A stretch of DNA of 64,000 bases, from contig NC_056574.1 in NCBI RefSeq assembly GCF_018340385.1, positions 20,070,276 to 20,134,275 on the forward strand, in the 5' to 3' direction. Below the pieces are notes generated by a model. That model was not told the DNA's origin, searched no databases, and worked only from the letters and a program-made list of their open reading frames with translations. The position numbers were made by a program, and so were the translations under genes. This stretch comes from Cyprinus carpio. Lineage: Eukaryota > Chordata > Actinopteri > Cypriniformes > Cyprinidae. Of the stretch, positions 12,531-24,963 are shown piece after piece; position 1 is the stretch's first letter; the number at the start of each line of letters is the position of its first letter.

Positions 12531-12605
12531 GATGGTTCTCAACCAGGGAGCTGGAGCCCACAGAGAGGTTCTGAGCAAACTTCCAAGGAGGCCTCAAGAT
12601 GATGT
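12531..12605 (+). repeat. hAT-like transposon end fragment
   Basis: Starts atggttctcaaccaggg and continues with cttccaaggaggcctca. This matches the left ends at 32100 and 39480, whose family has the terminal motif CAGTGGTTCTCAA. Confidence 0.55.
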
Positions 12606-13035
12606 AAAATGCATAAAAAATAAGGTAAAACTAAAAATCAAGATGAAAACTGGCATTTTTTTTAAAGTCAGCTTTAAAAGTCAAGGAAATTAATATAATA
12701 ATAATAAATATATAGTTCTTCTAGTTATGTCAGCTCTAAAATATTTTATAACAAACTATGAAGAAATTGTTAAATCATTTGAATACCTCATCCTATAAAT
12801 CACAATGTAGGAAAAGTCACATAAATAAGCCTATATTAATATAATTTTAAAATAATTATAATTATTTAAGTCTACATAGGGACCTTATAACATTGACAAT
12901 GATAATCAAACACCAAAAAACAAAAAAATTCAAAGAAACCTAAATATATTCAAAATATAAATATTTCTATATCAATATTACTTATTTATTATTTAAATCT
13001 TAAGCTTTTAAGTTTCTGGATATAAAAAGACTGTA

Positions 13036-13125
13036 CAGGGTTGCATTTCCCAAAAGCACTGTGAGCAAGTTTATTGACCATTGGCACTAGGCTCACATTG
13101 CTTTTGGGAAACATGGCCCAAATAT
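13036..13125. repeat. Palindromic interspersed repeat
   Basis: The left arm gcatttcccaaaagcactgtgagc pairs imperfectly with the right arm gctcacattgcttttgggaaac. The form is that of a small hairpin-type DNA element. Confidence 0.6.
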
Positions 13126-14039
13126 CTTGCCTAACCCTTACATTTTCATTACAAATTGGTAGCCACTACTGTCAAAAATAAATAAATAAGCAAATGAATA
13201 AACAAATACAAATATTTTATATTTGTAAAAATATTATAAATTTTTATATATTATATATACAAATACAACTATAATTTTTAAACCAATTCAAATTATTTAA
13301 ACTTACCACATTGATTTATTATAATTGTAATGTTATTATTATATTATTATTATTATAGCATACATTTTATTTTATTACATAGTCATTGTTACCTCTACAA
13401 AAAAAATCAGTTTTCCCTGAACATCTGATATCTTGGAAAACCAGCACTGCCCTCCAAAAAGAGAAACATTCTAAAACTATTCTGATACTATTGTAAAAAA
13501 TCTTTCAAAGTTGTAAATAGTTGTAGTATCAGAACCCGAAGATTACTGAAGTACGTTTCAGTCTTTCTACTTCAAAATGTCACGTTCAGTTCAGTGTGTT
13601 ACTTACTTGCACATTCTTTGTATATGAATTGTGAAATTTACTAGCAATTTTTGAGTTAAATGTTTTCCACGCCAAATTATTTTCAGTGCATGTTTTTGTG
13701 AATCCAAAAAAACTGAAACTAAAAAACAAAAACCGTCAACTGAAGGAACACTGTAAGTGTTTATATTGAGCATACCTGAAGTGCTAGTGTTGTGTCGGGA
13801 CACTCGGGGCAGCACCGCACAGGCCCCTGTACTGTATCTAGGTAAGTCTGTACCTATTTAAGACGCACCCACTGCTCTATGCCACTCCCTTCCAGGTGAA
13901 GAGGTTACGGAGAGATCCTTCCTTCGCGCCGCTTACCTGTGAAACAAACGGAAACACTTCTATAGTCTTAATGCAGACGGCTGCTGTTTTCAAATAAGAC
14001 AATCCAACGAGCAAAGGTACCTGTAAAAACAGCTTGACG

Positions 14040-14528
14040 ATGGAGGCAGCGCCGGACGGTCTCGGGCGCTGTTCTTGCGCGTTCTGGCTCGCGGTGGCTT
14101 TCGACGTTCTTGGTCTCATCATATTATTACTCGGCGTGTTTGGAGACTTATTCTTCTACGACTTCTTGATATATGCAGGAGCCATCATTATTTTCATGAG
14201 TCTCATTTGGTGGGTTTTCTGGTACACGGGTAATATTGAGGTGCCCCCCGAGGAGCTTGAGGACGATGTGGGTTTGCTGAAGAAGGGCAGAGGTTTGGCA
14301 GGGGTTGTCCGGAGGTTCTCCAGCCGCGTCTCGAGCGGAATGCGAAACTCTTTCAGGAGAAACGGGGGACCCCGCGGGCAAGGTGCGGTGTCAGGTCAAG
14401 CAAAGCACAGAAGAGATGGCAGTCAGGTACCAGTGGCCTTTGCAATGACCTCTCAGGATAATGTGAGCACTGTGACTGCGACAGTGAGCGGAGGAGACAC
14501 TCTCAGAACAGAAACACAGGCCATATGA
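14040..14528 (+). CDS. tmem238-like two-helix membrane protein
   Basis: Intact single-exon frame of 162 residues from the ATG at 14040. Helix 1 is about residues 12-36 (CAFWLAVAFDVLGLIILLLG). Helix 2 is about 39-64 (FLIYAGAIIIFMSLIWWVFW), followed by YTGNIEVP. These two helices and the YTGNIE junction match the TMEM238 family, whose function is unknown. The C-terminal half is basic then polar (RRFSSRVSSGMRNSFRRNGG) and probably cytosolic. A possible donor after the stop (acag-gttaat near 14540) and an acceptor near 15171 (tttgaacag-gttacag) hint at a spliced 3' UTR, with AATAAA at about 15393. TMEM238 and TMEM238-like paralogues are hard to tell apart by eye, so no symbol is given. Confidence 0.8.
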   Translation: MEAAPDGLGRCSCAFWLAVAFDVLGLIILLLGVFGDLFFYDFLIYAGAIIIFMSLIWWVFWYTGNIEVPPEELEDDVGLLKKGRGLAGVVRRFSSRVSSGMRNSFRRNGGPRGQGAVSGQAKHRRDGSQVPVAFAMTSQDNVSTVTATVSGGDTLRTETQAI

Positions 14529-15420
14529 ACAATCACGTACAGGTTAATACCATTTCATTACGTCTAATTGTTTCTATTGCATAATTAATTAAGGTAATAA
14601 CAATGGCAACTTCACCAGTTTATCAATTAATGTTTGATGAAATGTTTCAATCAAGTTTTTAAAATGTTTTATAACTGTGTTTCTACTTATTCTTGATGTA
14701 ATAATTGGCATGATATGAAAGCTGGTCATATAGAGAAAGGACACATGTCAATGAAATGACTTTGAGGAAGTATTTGCATCGTAAGTAAGGGCAGGTCACT
14801 CTGTTAAACATCAACCATGAAACCTACAGTAGCTCATGTCAAGTAGCCTATAACAGGTGTATCTTCATATTTAAGAGGATACAGCCACCTAATGTACTAT
14901 ATGAAGATTGTTTTACCACCTGATGAAGGCCTAATTCATCATTTACACAATATTAAAGTAAAATAAACTAGCAAAACTGAGTTATAAACTGTATAAAAAG
15001 TGTATAAAAACACATAAATGCATTGTTTTCCAAGTGGATTCAACAGGTTAAAAATTAAATATAGATAGACACAGACAGTAGGATAAAATAATAGAACAAA
15101 TACACACTAGAAAGAGACCTTTTCAATGACAAAAATAAAAAAATTAAACATTTTCTTGTTTTATTTGAACAGGTTACAGAAGAGGATATTCAACCATATG
15201 GCACTACCTAAGCAGATTTTTGTTTTTCTCTCCTGTTGAAATATTAATTTTTTTAGACTTTGGTGTTTTTATTAAAAATGTTTACAATTGAATTACGTTT
15301 TGTACTATGTTGATTTGATTGATTTTGTGTTTCGTGCTTTGTACTATACACTATTTTGAGATTATGCACTGACAAGAATGACTGTATGACAAAATAAATA
15401 CAATTATGTATTTTCCTACA
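14529..15420 (+). other. 3' UTR and flank of the tmem238-like gene
   Basis: Non-coding and AT-rich. It ends at a likely AATAAA signal near 15393-15398. No other gene was seen. Confidence 0.45.
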
Positions 15421-16380
15421 TTTAATAGTCTGTTTTATATGTGAGTTTCGACCAACGGGATTGTAACCCAGACATGTTTAGTGTCCTGCCTTTTTCGAAT
15501 CTCATCTCTACTGTACAACCTTTGGACATTGAGAAGTGTTATTAGGTTTGCCTCCTCTTATCTTTGTTTGTTCACACCAGTTTAGAAGCAGCAGTGTAAA
15601 TGAACCGGATGGGTGGCAGACGCTTTGACAGTTAACTCAGTGACAGTGTCCTTTTTTATTCACATCCGTTTTCTAGATATTTATATGCAGCTTTCAGGTG
15701 GATCACAGGTGCCTTTTATGCAGTTTCAGATGCATCCATACATTGACCCAATTTTTTTTTTTTTTTTTTAAACTATTTCACAATTAAGTTAACCAAAGAA
15801 TCTGGAAAAGATAATTTACTGTAAAAGATCATTTGACTTAAGACTGTATTGTTTAACAGGGCAAATCTTTTGAAAGAACATTTGTATTGTGACATTCTTT
15901 TCATGACGATACTAAAACAAAATGTTCAAATCCTATGTGCCAGTGCTCTTCAATAAAGAGTCCATCAATTACTGTTTGATTTCTCACAAATTTTACAAAA
16001 ATACTGTAGCCTATTAAGAATACAATATTAAAGGTATACAGTAGTTCACCCCAAAAAGAAAATTCTGTCATCATTTACTCACCTTCATTTCAAACTTTTT
16101 TTTTAGGACTTTCTTCTGTGGAACATGAAAGAGGATACAGTGGGTCTTTTTTTATTCCTTTAAGTTACCAAAACCTCAGATACAAATTTCACACCCCACA
16201 TTAATTTCTTACATAAAAAGAGTAATGTTACCTAAGAGTATGTAATTATTTTACTGCATTTACAATGTAAGCGTTAAGCTTTTGTGAACTGTTATGTATA
16301 CAGACCAGGCTTAAAATTCTACACTCAGTTGTGTATATCAATCGTAATACGATCTAATAACTACGCGTGGCCTATAACTA
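15421..16380. other. Intergenic DNA before the rrn3 pseudogene
   Basis: No open frame. A piece of a common MITE lies at about 16030-16140. The first coding exon of rrn3 would be expected here but was not found. Confidence 0.4.
16030..16140. repeat. MITE fragment (gttcaccc family)
   Basis: Contains agttcaccccaaaaagaaaa followed by attctgtcatcatttactca, the end of a palindromic repeat family that also appears at 27256-27423, 33372-33480 and 34225-34375. Confidence 0.6.
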
Positions 16381-17828
16381 TCCATTTTGGAGGCACAGTT
16401 CCCAATACATTAGCTAAACTACAAAAGGTGAGTTGGGTCAGATTGTAGGCCTAAGTACAGTATAAAGCTAATGAATGCCACTGTCTGTAAAACATATGTC
16501 TGATGTGACGTCTACAGGGCAACACAAGTGATTATGAACTGATAAAACACCAACTCTCAGATCCTGATATTAAGGCAAGTATTTTTTTTCATCTTGATTT
16601 CAAGGTTTCCACGCTGTGTTGTCAAGACCTGTAAAAATCATGGAACATAAAAAACCATAGATGTTATGGATACTATACTGCTCCGGGTGTGTGTTCACAG
16701 TGTGTGTGTGCACTTTGGATGGGTTAAGTGAATTTCTGAGTATGGGTCACCATACCTGGCTGTATGTCACTTCACTTCACTATAAAGTAAATAAAGTCTT
16801 TCCTTGGCTAGATGTTGCAGAGTTAATACTTTTCACTGAATTGGTCAAACCGACTCACAAATCCGTATGAATGATTCTTTCGGTCTGAATCAAAATGATG
16901 TTTGAAAATCCTTATTCAGTACTCGGACATGATTGGTGTGAGAATCCTGGAGTTTTATGTTTCAAACATGTGCATTAGAAATTTGCTTTCTCACTTTTTT
17001 TGTGTGTTATTGTAGGATGCTCAAATTATCAGCTGGTTAGGGGAAATCAGGACCTGTGTCTCTCAACTTGGCAAAGATCATGAGCAATTAATATATGTTG
17101 TTTTGGTGAGTGAAACACAAATGCTAAACAAAAGCCACCAGGTCAGTTTCGCTGTGCATTAATTAAAGAAATGTTCCCCATACAGAAGCTGCCATGCCTT
17201 GGTCACAGTCAGGCTGTGGTGGAAGAATATTTGGCTTTTCTGAGTAACCTTCTGTCGGCCCAGACAGTTAATCTCAAAGCCACTCAAAAAATCACCATCT
17301 CTAATTTTGCACCAAGTAAGATATATTATGGTAATGCTTCACTTCATTCACATTTTTCAGGTGACTTAATATAGCACCTTTTTTTTTCTCCCAGAAAGAA
17401 TAAGAATCCAGGAAGTAAATGTGGATATTTCAGATTCTGATGACGAAGATAAAAGTTGGTATACTTTTTTTTATTATTTTTATATCAACTGCTTGTGTTT
17501 TGTAATTTAATTTGTGTTATTGACTGCTGTTTTTTGTTGATTAATTATATGCACGGTCATATACCAGCTTTTATGATCCACCCTGGTGATGGACCTTAGT
17601 CAGGATAGACTTGTTGCATAAACAAACATACATACACACTCATAAAACAGACATAATTTTTATCCCTCACAGCATTGTTGTTCATTTGGCTAAAATCCAA
17701 TGTGTTGTTTACAGACCAATATACGTAGCAGCCAACCAGACTAACTAATCTGTGCTTAGTCTAATCTTATTGGCCATTTTCTTTAGATATTGTTAAATAA
17801 GCATATGTTTTATCTCAGTGTTGTATAC

Positions 17829-18245
17829 ACTACCATTCACAAGTTTGGGGTTGTATTTTTCTTTAAAGAAATAATTAAGCAAGTACTAAATAAACTGATC
17901 CAAATGAATAGTAAAGACATCGATAAACTGCTTTCAGCATTGATAATAATAAGAAATATTTTTTCATGATCACCAAATCAGCAAATTAGAATGATTTCTG
18001 AAGCATCATGTGACACTGAAGACTGGAGTAATGGCAGCATTGCCATCACAGGAATAAATTACATTTTAAAATGTATTAAACTAGAAAACAGTCATTCTGA
18101 ATTATAATAATATTTCACAATATTACTGTTTTAGTGTTTTGTTTAAATAAATGTGGCTTTGGTGAGCATACAAGATTTCTGTAAAAAAAAAAGAATAATA
18201 ATTAAAAGATCTTACTGACACCAAACTTTTGAATAGTAGTGCATG
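17829..18245. repeat. MITE, family A, complete copy
   Basis: Begins ctaccattcacaagtttggg and ends ccaaacttttgaatagtag, so the ends are inverted repeats of each other. The inside carries the family marks gatttctgaagcatcatgtg and catcacaggaataaattaca. The same family recurs at least ten times in this window, mostly in introns. Confidence 0.75.
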
Positions 18246-19112
18246 TCTTATTTTGCTGTCATTGATCGTATATCAGCCATTAACAATTCCTGTCATCCAT
18301 CAATGAAATCAAATCAGTGTATGCCACTAATATACCCTCTAGCTTACGCCATGATTCATTGTTTTTTTTTTTTTAATTCACAAAGATCTCCCGAGGACAT
18401 TTGATCAGTGTCATCAAGCCTTGCAGCTGATTGCAACATATGTTCCATCGTAAGTGTCTTACAAAACCTCCAAAAGCATAGCAGAGTTTATTGATTTAGT
18501 TTAGCATGAAGTTTAGCAGTCACTAATAAACACTTTTCTTGTTCTTTCAGAACCAGTCGATTCCTGATGCCAATCCTTTCTGACAAGTTCCCTTTTGTGC
18601 AGAAATCCTCCAGAACACTTGTGAGTTATGTGGAGAGGTTCTCCACAGCATTTAAATCCAGTACTGGAGTAACGTCATCACATGTGTGAATGTGACTGTA
18701 CTGAGGCCGTGTTGTCTCTCCACACAGGAGTGTTGCGTGCACAACCTGTTGAGAGTTTCCATCTACATCCCTGACTTCAGGAGCTCATCATCAGCAAGAT
18801 GCTCACACTGTAAGTGACTTTTTTTAAGGAACTGTACTGATATATTTGCAACTGTGCAGATGTTTGATGGCTGTTTTTGACTTTTAGGTAAGTGCACCAT
18901 GGAGTGAGATTGAAGAAATGGAAAGAGGAGCTCAGCAAGATGCTGATGGTACATCACAGGATGACTGCCTCTTTGACATGGTGAGTCCAAACACTTCAGA
19001 AAACAACAAAAAGCCAAACGCTCACAATAAATTAAAAACCAACATATACACATCCAAATGTATATCCAAACAAAAACAAAAATTCATCACATAATCAAAA
19101 TCACTACGCCCA

Positions 19113-19465
19113 AAAAAAAAATTCATGCCTCAAAAGAATGCTGTTGTTTTTGAACTTTCTTTTCATCAAAGAATCCTTAAAGATGCAGCAAAGCAGATGT
19201 ATTTAACATTGATAGCAATTAGCTTATTTCTTGAGCAGCACATTAGAATGATTTCTGAAGGATCACGTGACACTGAAGACTGGAGTAACGATGCTGAATA
19301 TTCAGCTTTGCATCACAGGGATAAATTACGTAGAAAACCGTTATTTTAAACAGTAATATCATTTTTACTGTATATTTCAGCAAACAAATGCAGCCTTGGT
19401 GAGCATAAAACACTTTCAAGAACATCTAAAGATCTTACCAACCCCAAACTTTTGAACAGCAGTGT
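19113..19465. repeat. MITE, family A
   Basis: Contains the internal mark agaatgatttctgaaggatc and the right end ccccaaacttttgaacagca. It sits where an rrn3 exon is missing. Confidence 0.7.
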
Positions 19466-19603
19466 AAGTGTAATTTTTGTGTTGTGACATGGCAGCATGT
19501 TTATACCTTCATGTAAAGAAGTGCATTCAAATGCACAGGCATTAAACATATTTCATAAATAACATTCGTATGTGCATTCATAATTTAACTTTGTATCTGA
19601 TTT

Positions 19604-19611
19604 ATATATAT

Positions 19612-19647
<36 letters not shown>
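19604..19647. repeat. (TA)n microsatellite
   Basis: TA dinucleotide run just upstream of a pseudogene exon. Confidence 0.9.
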
Positions 19648-19650
<3 letters not shown>

Positions 19651-20932
19651 TCAATCTCATTAGGCTCATTAGATATTGAGAAAACCAAAGCTCACTACAG
19701 AGACCTGCTGTCTGTGTTTGATAAGGTGGTGCTTCCCACTCATGCTTCCTGTCACGTGCATGTTCTACCTGTGCAGCTTCCGCCTGGTAAGTTTACACTT
19801 CTCTGTTATTCTCAAACAAACAAACAAACTCATAACTTTTCTCAGTTTTTTTTTTTCTTTTTTTCCTCGGGGTTTGGCTGAAGCTTTTTTTGGAACACTT
19901 ATGGAAGATGTTACAAGCCCACAACCAGCCCCCCATCCTGAGACAGGCTGCTGCTGGATACATGGGCAGCTTCATGGCAAGAGCCAAGTTTTTGCCAGTA
20001 TCGTACATGAACTTATCATGCAGTTTTATCTTATCTAATGCAGTTGAGCTCAATATTTAATAATCTTTCTTGGCAATGATTTGTTACCTTGATTTAGTCA
20101 TTAAACATTAATGCTTCTTTGTTGTTATTTGGAAAAGAAAAGGGTTTGATTGGACACAGGTACCTATATTTGTCAAAACATCGTTTGAAATCATGTCAAA
20201 TCTGGTTCTGTAGAGTTTTCTCTCTTCCACAGAACAGTCAAGGCCTGTCTGGACCTGTTGGCTCCCTGGTTGCACCTTTACATTGACAGTCAGGACTCGG
20301 GATCCAAAGCATTCTGTGACGTCAGTCTGCACAGCCCCTTTTATACAGCCTGCCAGGCTGTTTTTTACACGCTCCTCTTCAGACACAGTGCCATTCTGGA
20401 GGGCAATATGAAGAAAGGTCAGTTCATGTTATTTTGGGGGTCATATACATGAAGCACAAGCGTGAAAATCATTTGAGATGCTAAAACTTTTTTTTTTCCT
20501 TTTTTTTCCAGTTGTTGTAAGTTGAGTTTGTTGGTCAAGTACACAAGTTTTTGACATGATTTCAAATGGTGTTTTGAAATCTTGATGATTTCAAATTTAT
20601 TATAGAAATCATACAAACAATGGCCTGAATTCGCCACTTCTAGAATGTTTATTTGTATTTTATTTCTAAATTTCAAATTAATTCTAAAATTCAAATTCAC
20701 ATAAATTAAAATTTAAATATTGCATAAAATAAAAAATGAATATAACAATAATCAATTCATAAAACATATTTATTAAAATTAAAACTTCAACCAACATAAA
20801 GAACAAAGGGGGGAAAAAATCATAATTAAATACTTTTTACAGAGAGGCAAGGTCAGTTCAGGCTGTAAACCTTGTGCGACTCCTCAAAACATTTTTTAAT
20901 TATGTTAAAATTAATACTAACACTTAATTATA

Positions 20933-21086
20933 GTGTCCTTGTTACGTTACATATACTTATTAATTTCAGTAAATGATGCATAATTACATGCAATTAACCC
21001 TAAACCAAACCCTAATTGTAACCTTAACGCTATAGTATTAATATAACTCCATACTTAAATGTACTATTAAACTGTAACAAGGACAC
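20933..21086. repeat. Short TIR element (MITE)
   Basis: The left end gtgtccttgttacgttac is the inverted counterpart of the right end ctgtaacaaggacac. About 154 bp and non-coding. Confidence 0.7.
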
Positions 21087-24000
21087 ATTAAATGATTAAT
21101 TCATGATGAATAAATAAAATGCATTTTAATTTTGAGTGTCAAAAAAACTCTGTTTTTTACAAAACATTTTAATGAAAGCTATCATGAATACAAAAGTGTG
21201 TTTCAAAGTAGTGTTTTAAAGTTTTGTTTTTCTGTATCGTTTGTCCTGGGCCCTTCTGCAGGGTTGGCGTACCTTCAGGATTTGAATCTCGAGCGTATCG
21301 TGATGTGCCAGCTCAACCTGCTGAGGGTCTGTCTAACATGTTTGCAGCCATCACCAGGTATAGCACGAGAGAGATCGATCATCAGATTACAAAACTTCAC
21401 CAAAGAAAAGCATGATAAATGAGGGCAATTTCACCCATCTGTTGGCAGGAAGTACCAGCTCGTCTTCGCCAGTGGTAAGCAATCCTACTTCCTCTTAAAA
21501 CAACAAATAGTAAAAACACAAACCCTCTGGATACCTTCTTCCCTTTTGATCTGTATCTCCTGAAAAGGTCAAAAAGTCATGCTCATTCCTGTTAAACTCA
21601 GTCTTGGAATTCTAGTTCACTAAAAATCATTTATTTATGTATTCTTTTTTACAACAGCTATGGAAAACTCATTGAGCCAATCTACCAGGCGTGGGAGGAG
21701 CCGTCCAATTGTATGATAGATGTGCCCAAGAAGGAAATGAGAAAGGTGATGTACATTCTCAGCGGCCACAAAGATATTGGAGTTTTTGTCTGCCCATTCA
21801 TGCAAATTTAAGTGTCCATGTATATATATTTTTTCAGCCACTGTAAGAAAACTGAAACATACTTTCTGCATTGAGAAACACCTCATGGAGACTCAGTAGT
21901 GGGCATGACTCCTGGCTTTTATGACTCCCATCTGCACAGTCCACGGAGTTTTGGCTCTCCCCCGGTCTCCTTCCTGCAGTGGCCTTTCTGATCCACTGTT
22001 GTAGCAATCAGCTGGTCACAGATGGGCTGCTCGGCCCTACATCACACCAGGAGGGGGCGCTCAGGGACTGCTTGTGCTTGTGATAGCACAAATCTGACTG
22101 GAGCCTTCACACACCAGCATTACTGACCCCAGTGTTTGGCAGTAGTTTTACTAAACCCTCAACTTCACTTTAAGACTGCATCATAAAATACAAAAATGTA
22201 TTTATTGAACATTTGTGCTATATTAATAATAAAATGATAGAAACATTGGTGGTTTATCAGTTAGACAGTCAGATGTATTTTCTGTTTTCAGGAGAAACTG
22301 TCAGCACAGATGTGACAGTTTTAATGAAATTCTCAGTGTGTTCTCACTTTGAGTAAATGTAAGAATTTTTGTCATATTTTCAGTTTATTCTGAAATGATT
22401 TGAGAGGTCAGAATTGCCTGGGGGTGTGTCTAAATGGTAAATGGGTGTCACTTCCCATGTTATGAGTTAAAGCTCTGACTAAACCAGTGACTGTTTGCAC
22501 AAAATACTCTGTAGGAAATTAACATACAGAGAATACCTTCATTTAAATATGGATTTCTATGTTATTTGTTGACATTTTAACTATTGTCGCCATAGCCTCC
22601 ACAGTGAATTGTACTTTTGTGTACAGTTTTGAATTCAACTTTTGAAATGAATTAACATTAAATAATAAAATGGTCTAGCTGCTTTATTAAAATGTGGAAA
22701 ATTTTATCTAATTGTTGACTTTTTAAGAGACATATTACTCTTCAAATGTTTATTCTTTTCTTCCACCATTATTATAACAGTAATAATTATAAATTGTCGA
22801 ATTATTGCAGATGAACAAAATGGTCCTTGCCTTAATTTTCTCCTGTGGATGCTTGCTAGTAAATAAGTGATATATATTAGAATAAAAAAAGTTATTTTAA
22901 ATTGTAATGATATTTCACAGCATTACTGTTTTCCTAAAACCATAAAAAGGTTACTGGAAGGTCAAATTCAGTGATGCATCTATAGAAACTCTACAGATGT
23001 GTGTAGTCATATCTAAGAAAAAAAAAAGACCCACTCAAGCTGTTGCAGATTACACACGCATTAAAATTGTGTCAGCATGCAGCCCTCAGTAGCCAAAGAA
23101 ATGTTTTAAATATTGTAGGATGAGCCAGCTTTGGCTCAGCAATGTAGACTGGCACACATACACTACTATTCCTGCAGACACGTAAGCATGAGCGTGTCTG
23201 TCTGTTGACTACAGTGGATTTAAAAAATAACAGACATCCTCTAGTATTTTTAAAGTCTCTATTATACTGAAGTCCAATGCATATAATACACAAAAACATC
23301 ACACATTTGTTCAGACTTTAATAAAAACATTCAAAGAAAGATATTTAGGCCACACATATGATGCAATCTAATTGAATCACAGGACTACATGTCAGCATTT
23401 GTACAGCATGTGCTGTTATTAATATCAACAAACCATCTGCATAACTGTACGCCTATATCCTCTGGAAATGAATGATACCAGTTTATTACACATTGATATA
23501 AGTGGCTGTAGATCCTATACGGCAAGACAAAACAGAATACAGTGTGCTTATGAAAACAGTAACCCGATCCATGTGCATTGTTCAGCTGAATGGATGCATT
23601 CAGGGAGGAACACTGCAATATGACTCCCATTACCAGATTTACCAGGTTTATGACGGCAACCGCGCACATACTTAGAAGCGAGCGTGTCTATGTATCTCTG
23701 CATAATAAAAGATTCGGGCTGAAAATATAAAATCTTCAAAACGTCATAGCACTTTCAGAACAGATACAAATAAGCATCATATCAAATGATGAAGAGTGGA
23801 GACACTCCCGGAGATCCCTAAGTGAAATCTAATACATGTACTGTATAATATACCTAACTCTACTAGAGAGGTCAGCTGCACAGCCACATGTGTTTTCATT
23901 ACAGTTGTTGAAATGGGGAAATATACCATCTGAATGAGATCATCTTCATAACTGTGTGTGGTAACCGCTTCATCTGCTATAAATGTTACACACGGCACAT

Positions 24001-24264
24001 GCTGACACAGTTGAAATCATATTTGAGCATTTCAAAGTCACCGCTGCTGTTAAGGGTGCCATTTGTGTTTCGGATTTCCATTCCCTGGGTTGGTTTCTGC
24101 CTTTATGTTATGACACTGAGTTCTGCTACATGTTAAATATGTACATGGACAGCTTTAAAAAATGAGTATGAGTTTGATCAGAAGAGCTCAGGCCTCTGGT
24201 AACCACTTGAAAGAGTACAAACCACACTGCAAATCTTCACAGTCTCTTATGTTCCACAGTATAG

Positions 24265-24384
24265 ATGCAGTTGGACCTTGAAATTCTGAATGAGCCCGGT
24301 TTGTCTGTCCATCCCAGATGCTCTACTGACCTCGCCGCTCTACTGCAGGAGACCCGAGGACAGGAGGCTGTGGCCATTGAGTGA
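24265..24384 (+). other. Unidentified 39-codon open frame, possible terminal exon
   Basis: A short open frame starting MQLDLEILNEPGL and ending with a TGA after GQEAVAIE. An AG sits directly before the ATG (tatag-atgcag), so it could be a terminal coding exon. Composition looks coding-like, but I do not recognise the protein and found no partner exon. It could equally be chance. Confidence 0.25.
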
Positions 24385-24897
24385 GGCTACGGGGGAAAAA
24401 GCAATATTGCAGATTAAGTGTGGCATTATGGAAGTCTATAATCTTCTAATGTAAATATGAAGAATCTCATTATCATGTTTATGATTGTGTTCCATTTTAA
24501 AGTGATTTGCATTGCCATATTCCCTTAAAAGAGTATACACTTTCCACAGTGAAAGCTTCAGAGGTTAAAAGGGGTAAAAAATATAACTGTCATTTGGAGT
24601 CAATGTTGCAATCACACAATGGCTGACACTATTGGACATTCGTTGTACCTTTACACATGATTTTTCATTGATAACCTCTTTTATGATGTAAACATTTTTT
24701 AAAACTGTTAGACCTTCAGAACAGTTAAAGCTTAATTAAGAAAATATATTGAAATTTTAAATCATTAAAATAATATTTAAACCTTAATATTTTAAAGCTT
24801 CAAATTACTTTGAAGAAATAATACATTACTTCAATTTAATATATAATTTTAATACTTTTCTGTAAACACATGTATACGTATGTATAAAAATATGCTT

Positions 24898-24900
<3 letters not shown>

Positions 24901-24963
<63 letters not shown>
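24901..24963. repeat. (CA)n(TA)n microsatellite
   Basis: A CA run of about 48 bp followed by TA repeats. A Tc1-like element is inserted in the TA part, which resumes at 26200. Confidence 0.95.

Larger units (their letters stand above)
11816..14039. other. Intergenic DNA upstream of the tmem238-like gene
   Basis: AT-rich, with no gene recognised. It holds a (TA)n tract (12343-12466), a hAT-like terminal fragment (12531-12605), a hairpin repeat (13036-13125) and AT-rich filler. The last 250 bases, from about 13800, have more CpG and probably contain the promoter of the next gene. Confidence 0.5.
16384..21991 (+). pseudogene. rrn3: rrn3 (TIF-IA) pseudogene
   Basis: Homologue of RRN3, the factor that recruits RNA polymerase I to rDNA promoters. 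Exon remnants in order: 16384-16427 (FGGTV), 16518-16574, 17016-17105, 17186-17315, 17395-17454 (SDSDDEDK), 18386-18449, 18551-18620, 18728-18809, 18888-18980, 19664-19786, about 19871-20002, 20233-20417 (DSQDSGSKAFCDV), 21262-21357, 21448-21475, about 21524-21575 (NPLDTFFPFD), 21656-21747 and about 21896-21991 (C-terminal tail to a stop). Lesions: frameshifting deletions at 18780/18781, 19759/19760 and 21334/21335; no AG acceptor before about 19871; extra bases near 19875 and in the T run near 19888; one exon (the QMVHPVAERLD region) missing between 18981 and 19663; exon 21448 truncated; first exon absent. Several exons remain intact, so the loss seems recent. It is not a processed copy, because introns remain. 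Confidence 0.9.

Noticed and set aside
12230..12578. Open frames rich in Tyr-Ile on both strands
   Set aside because: They are translations of the (TA)n repeat, with no real protein.
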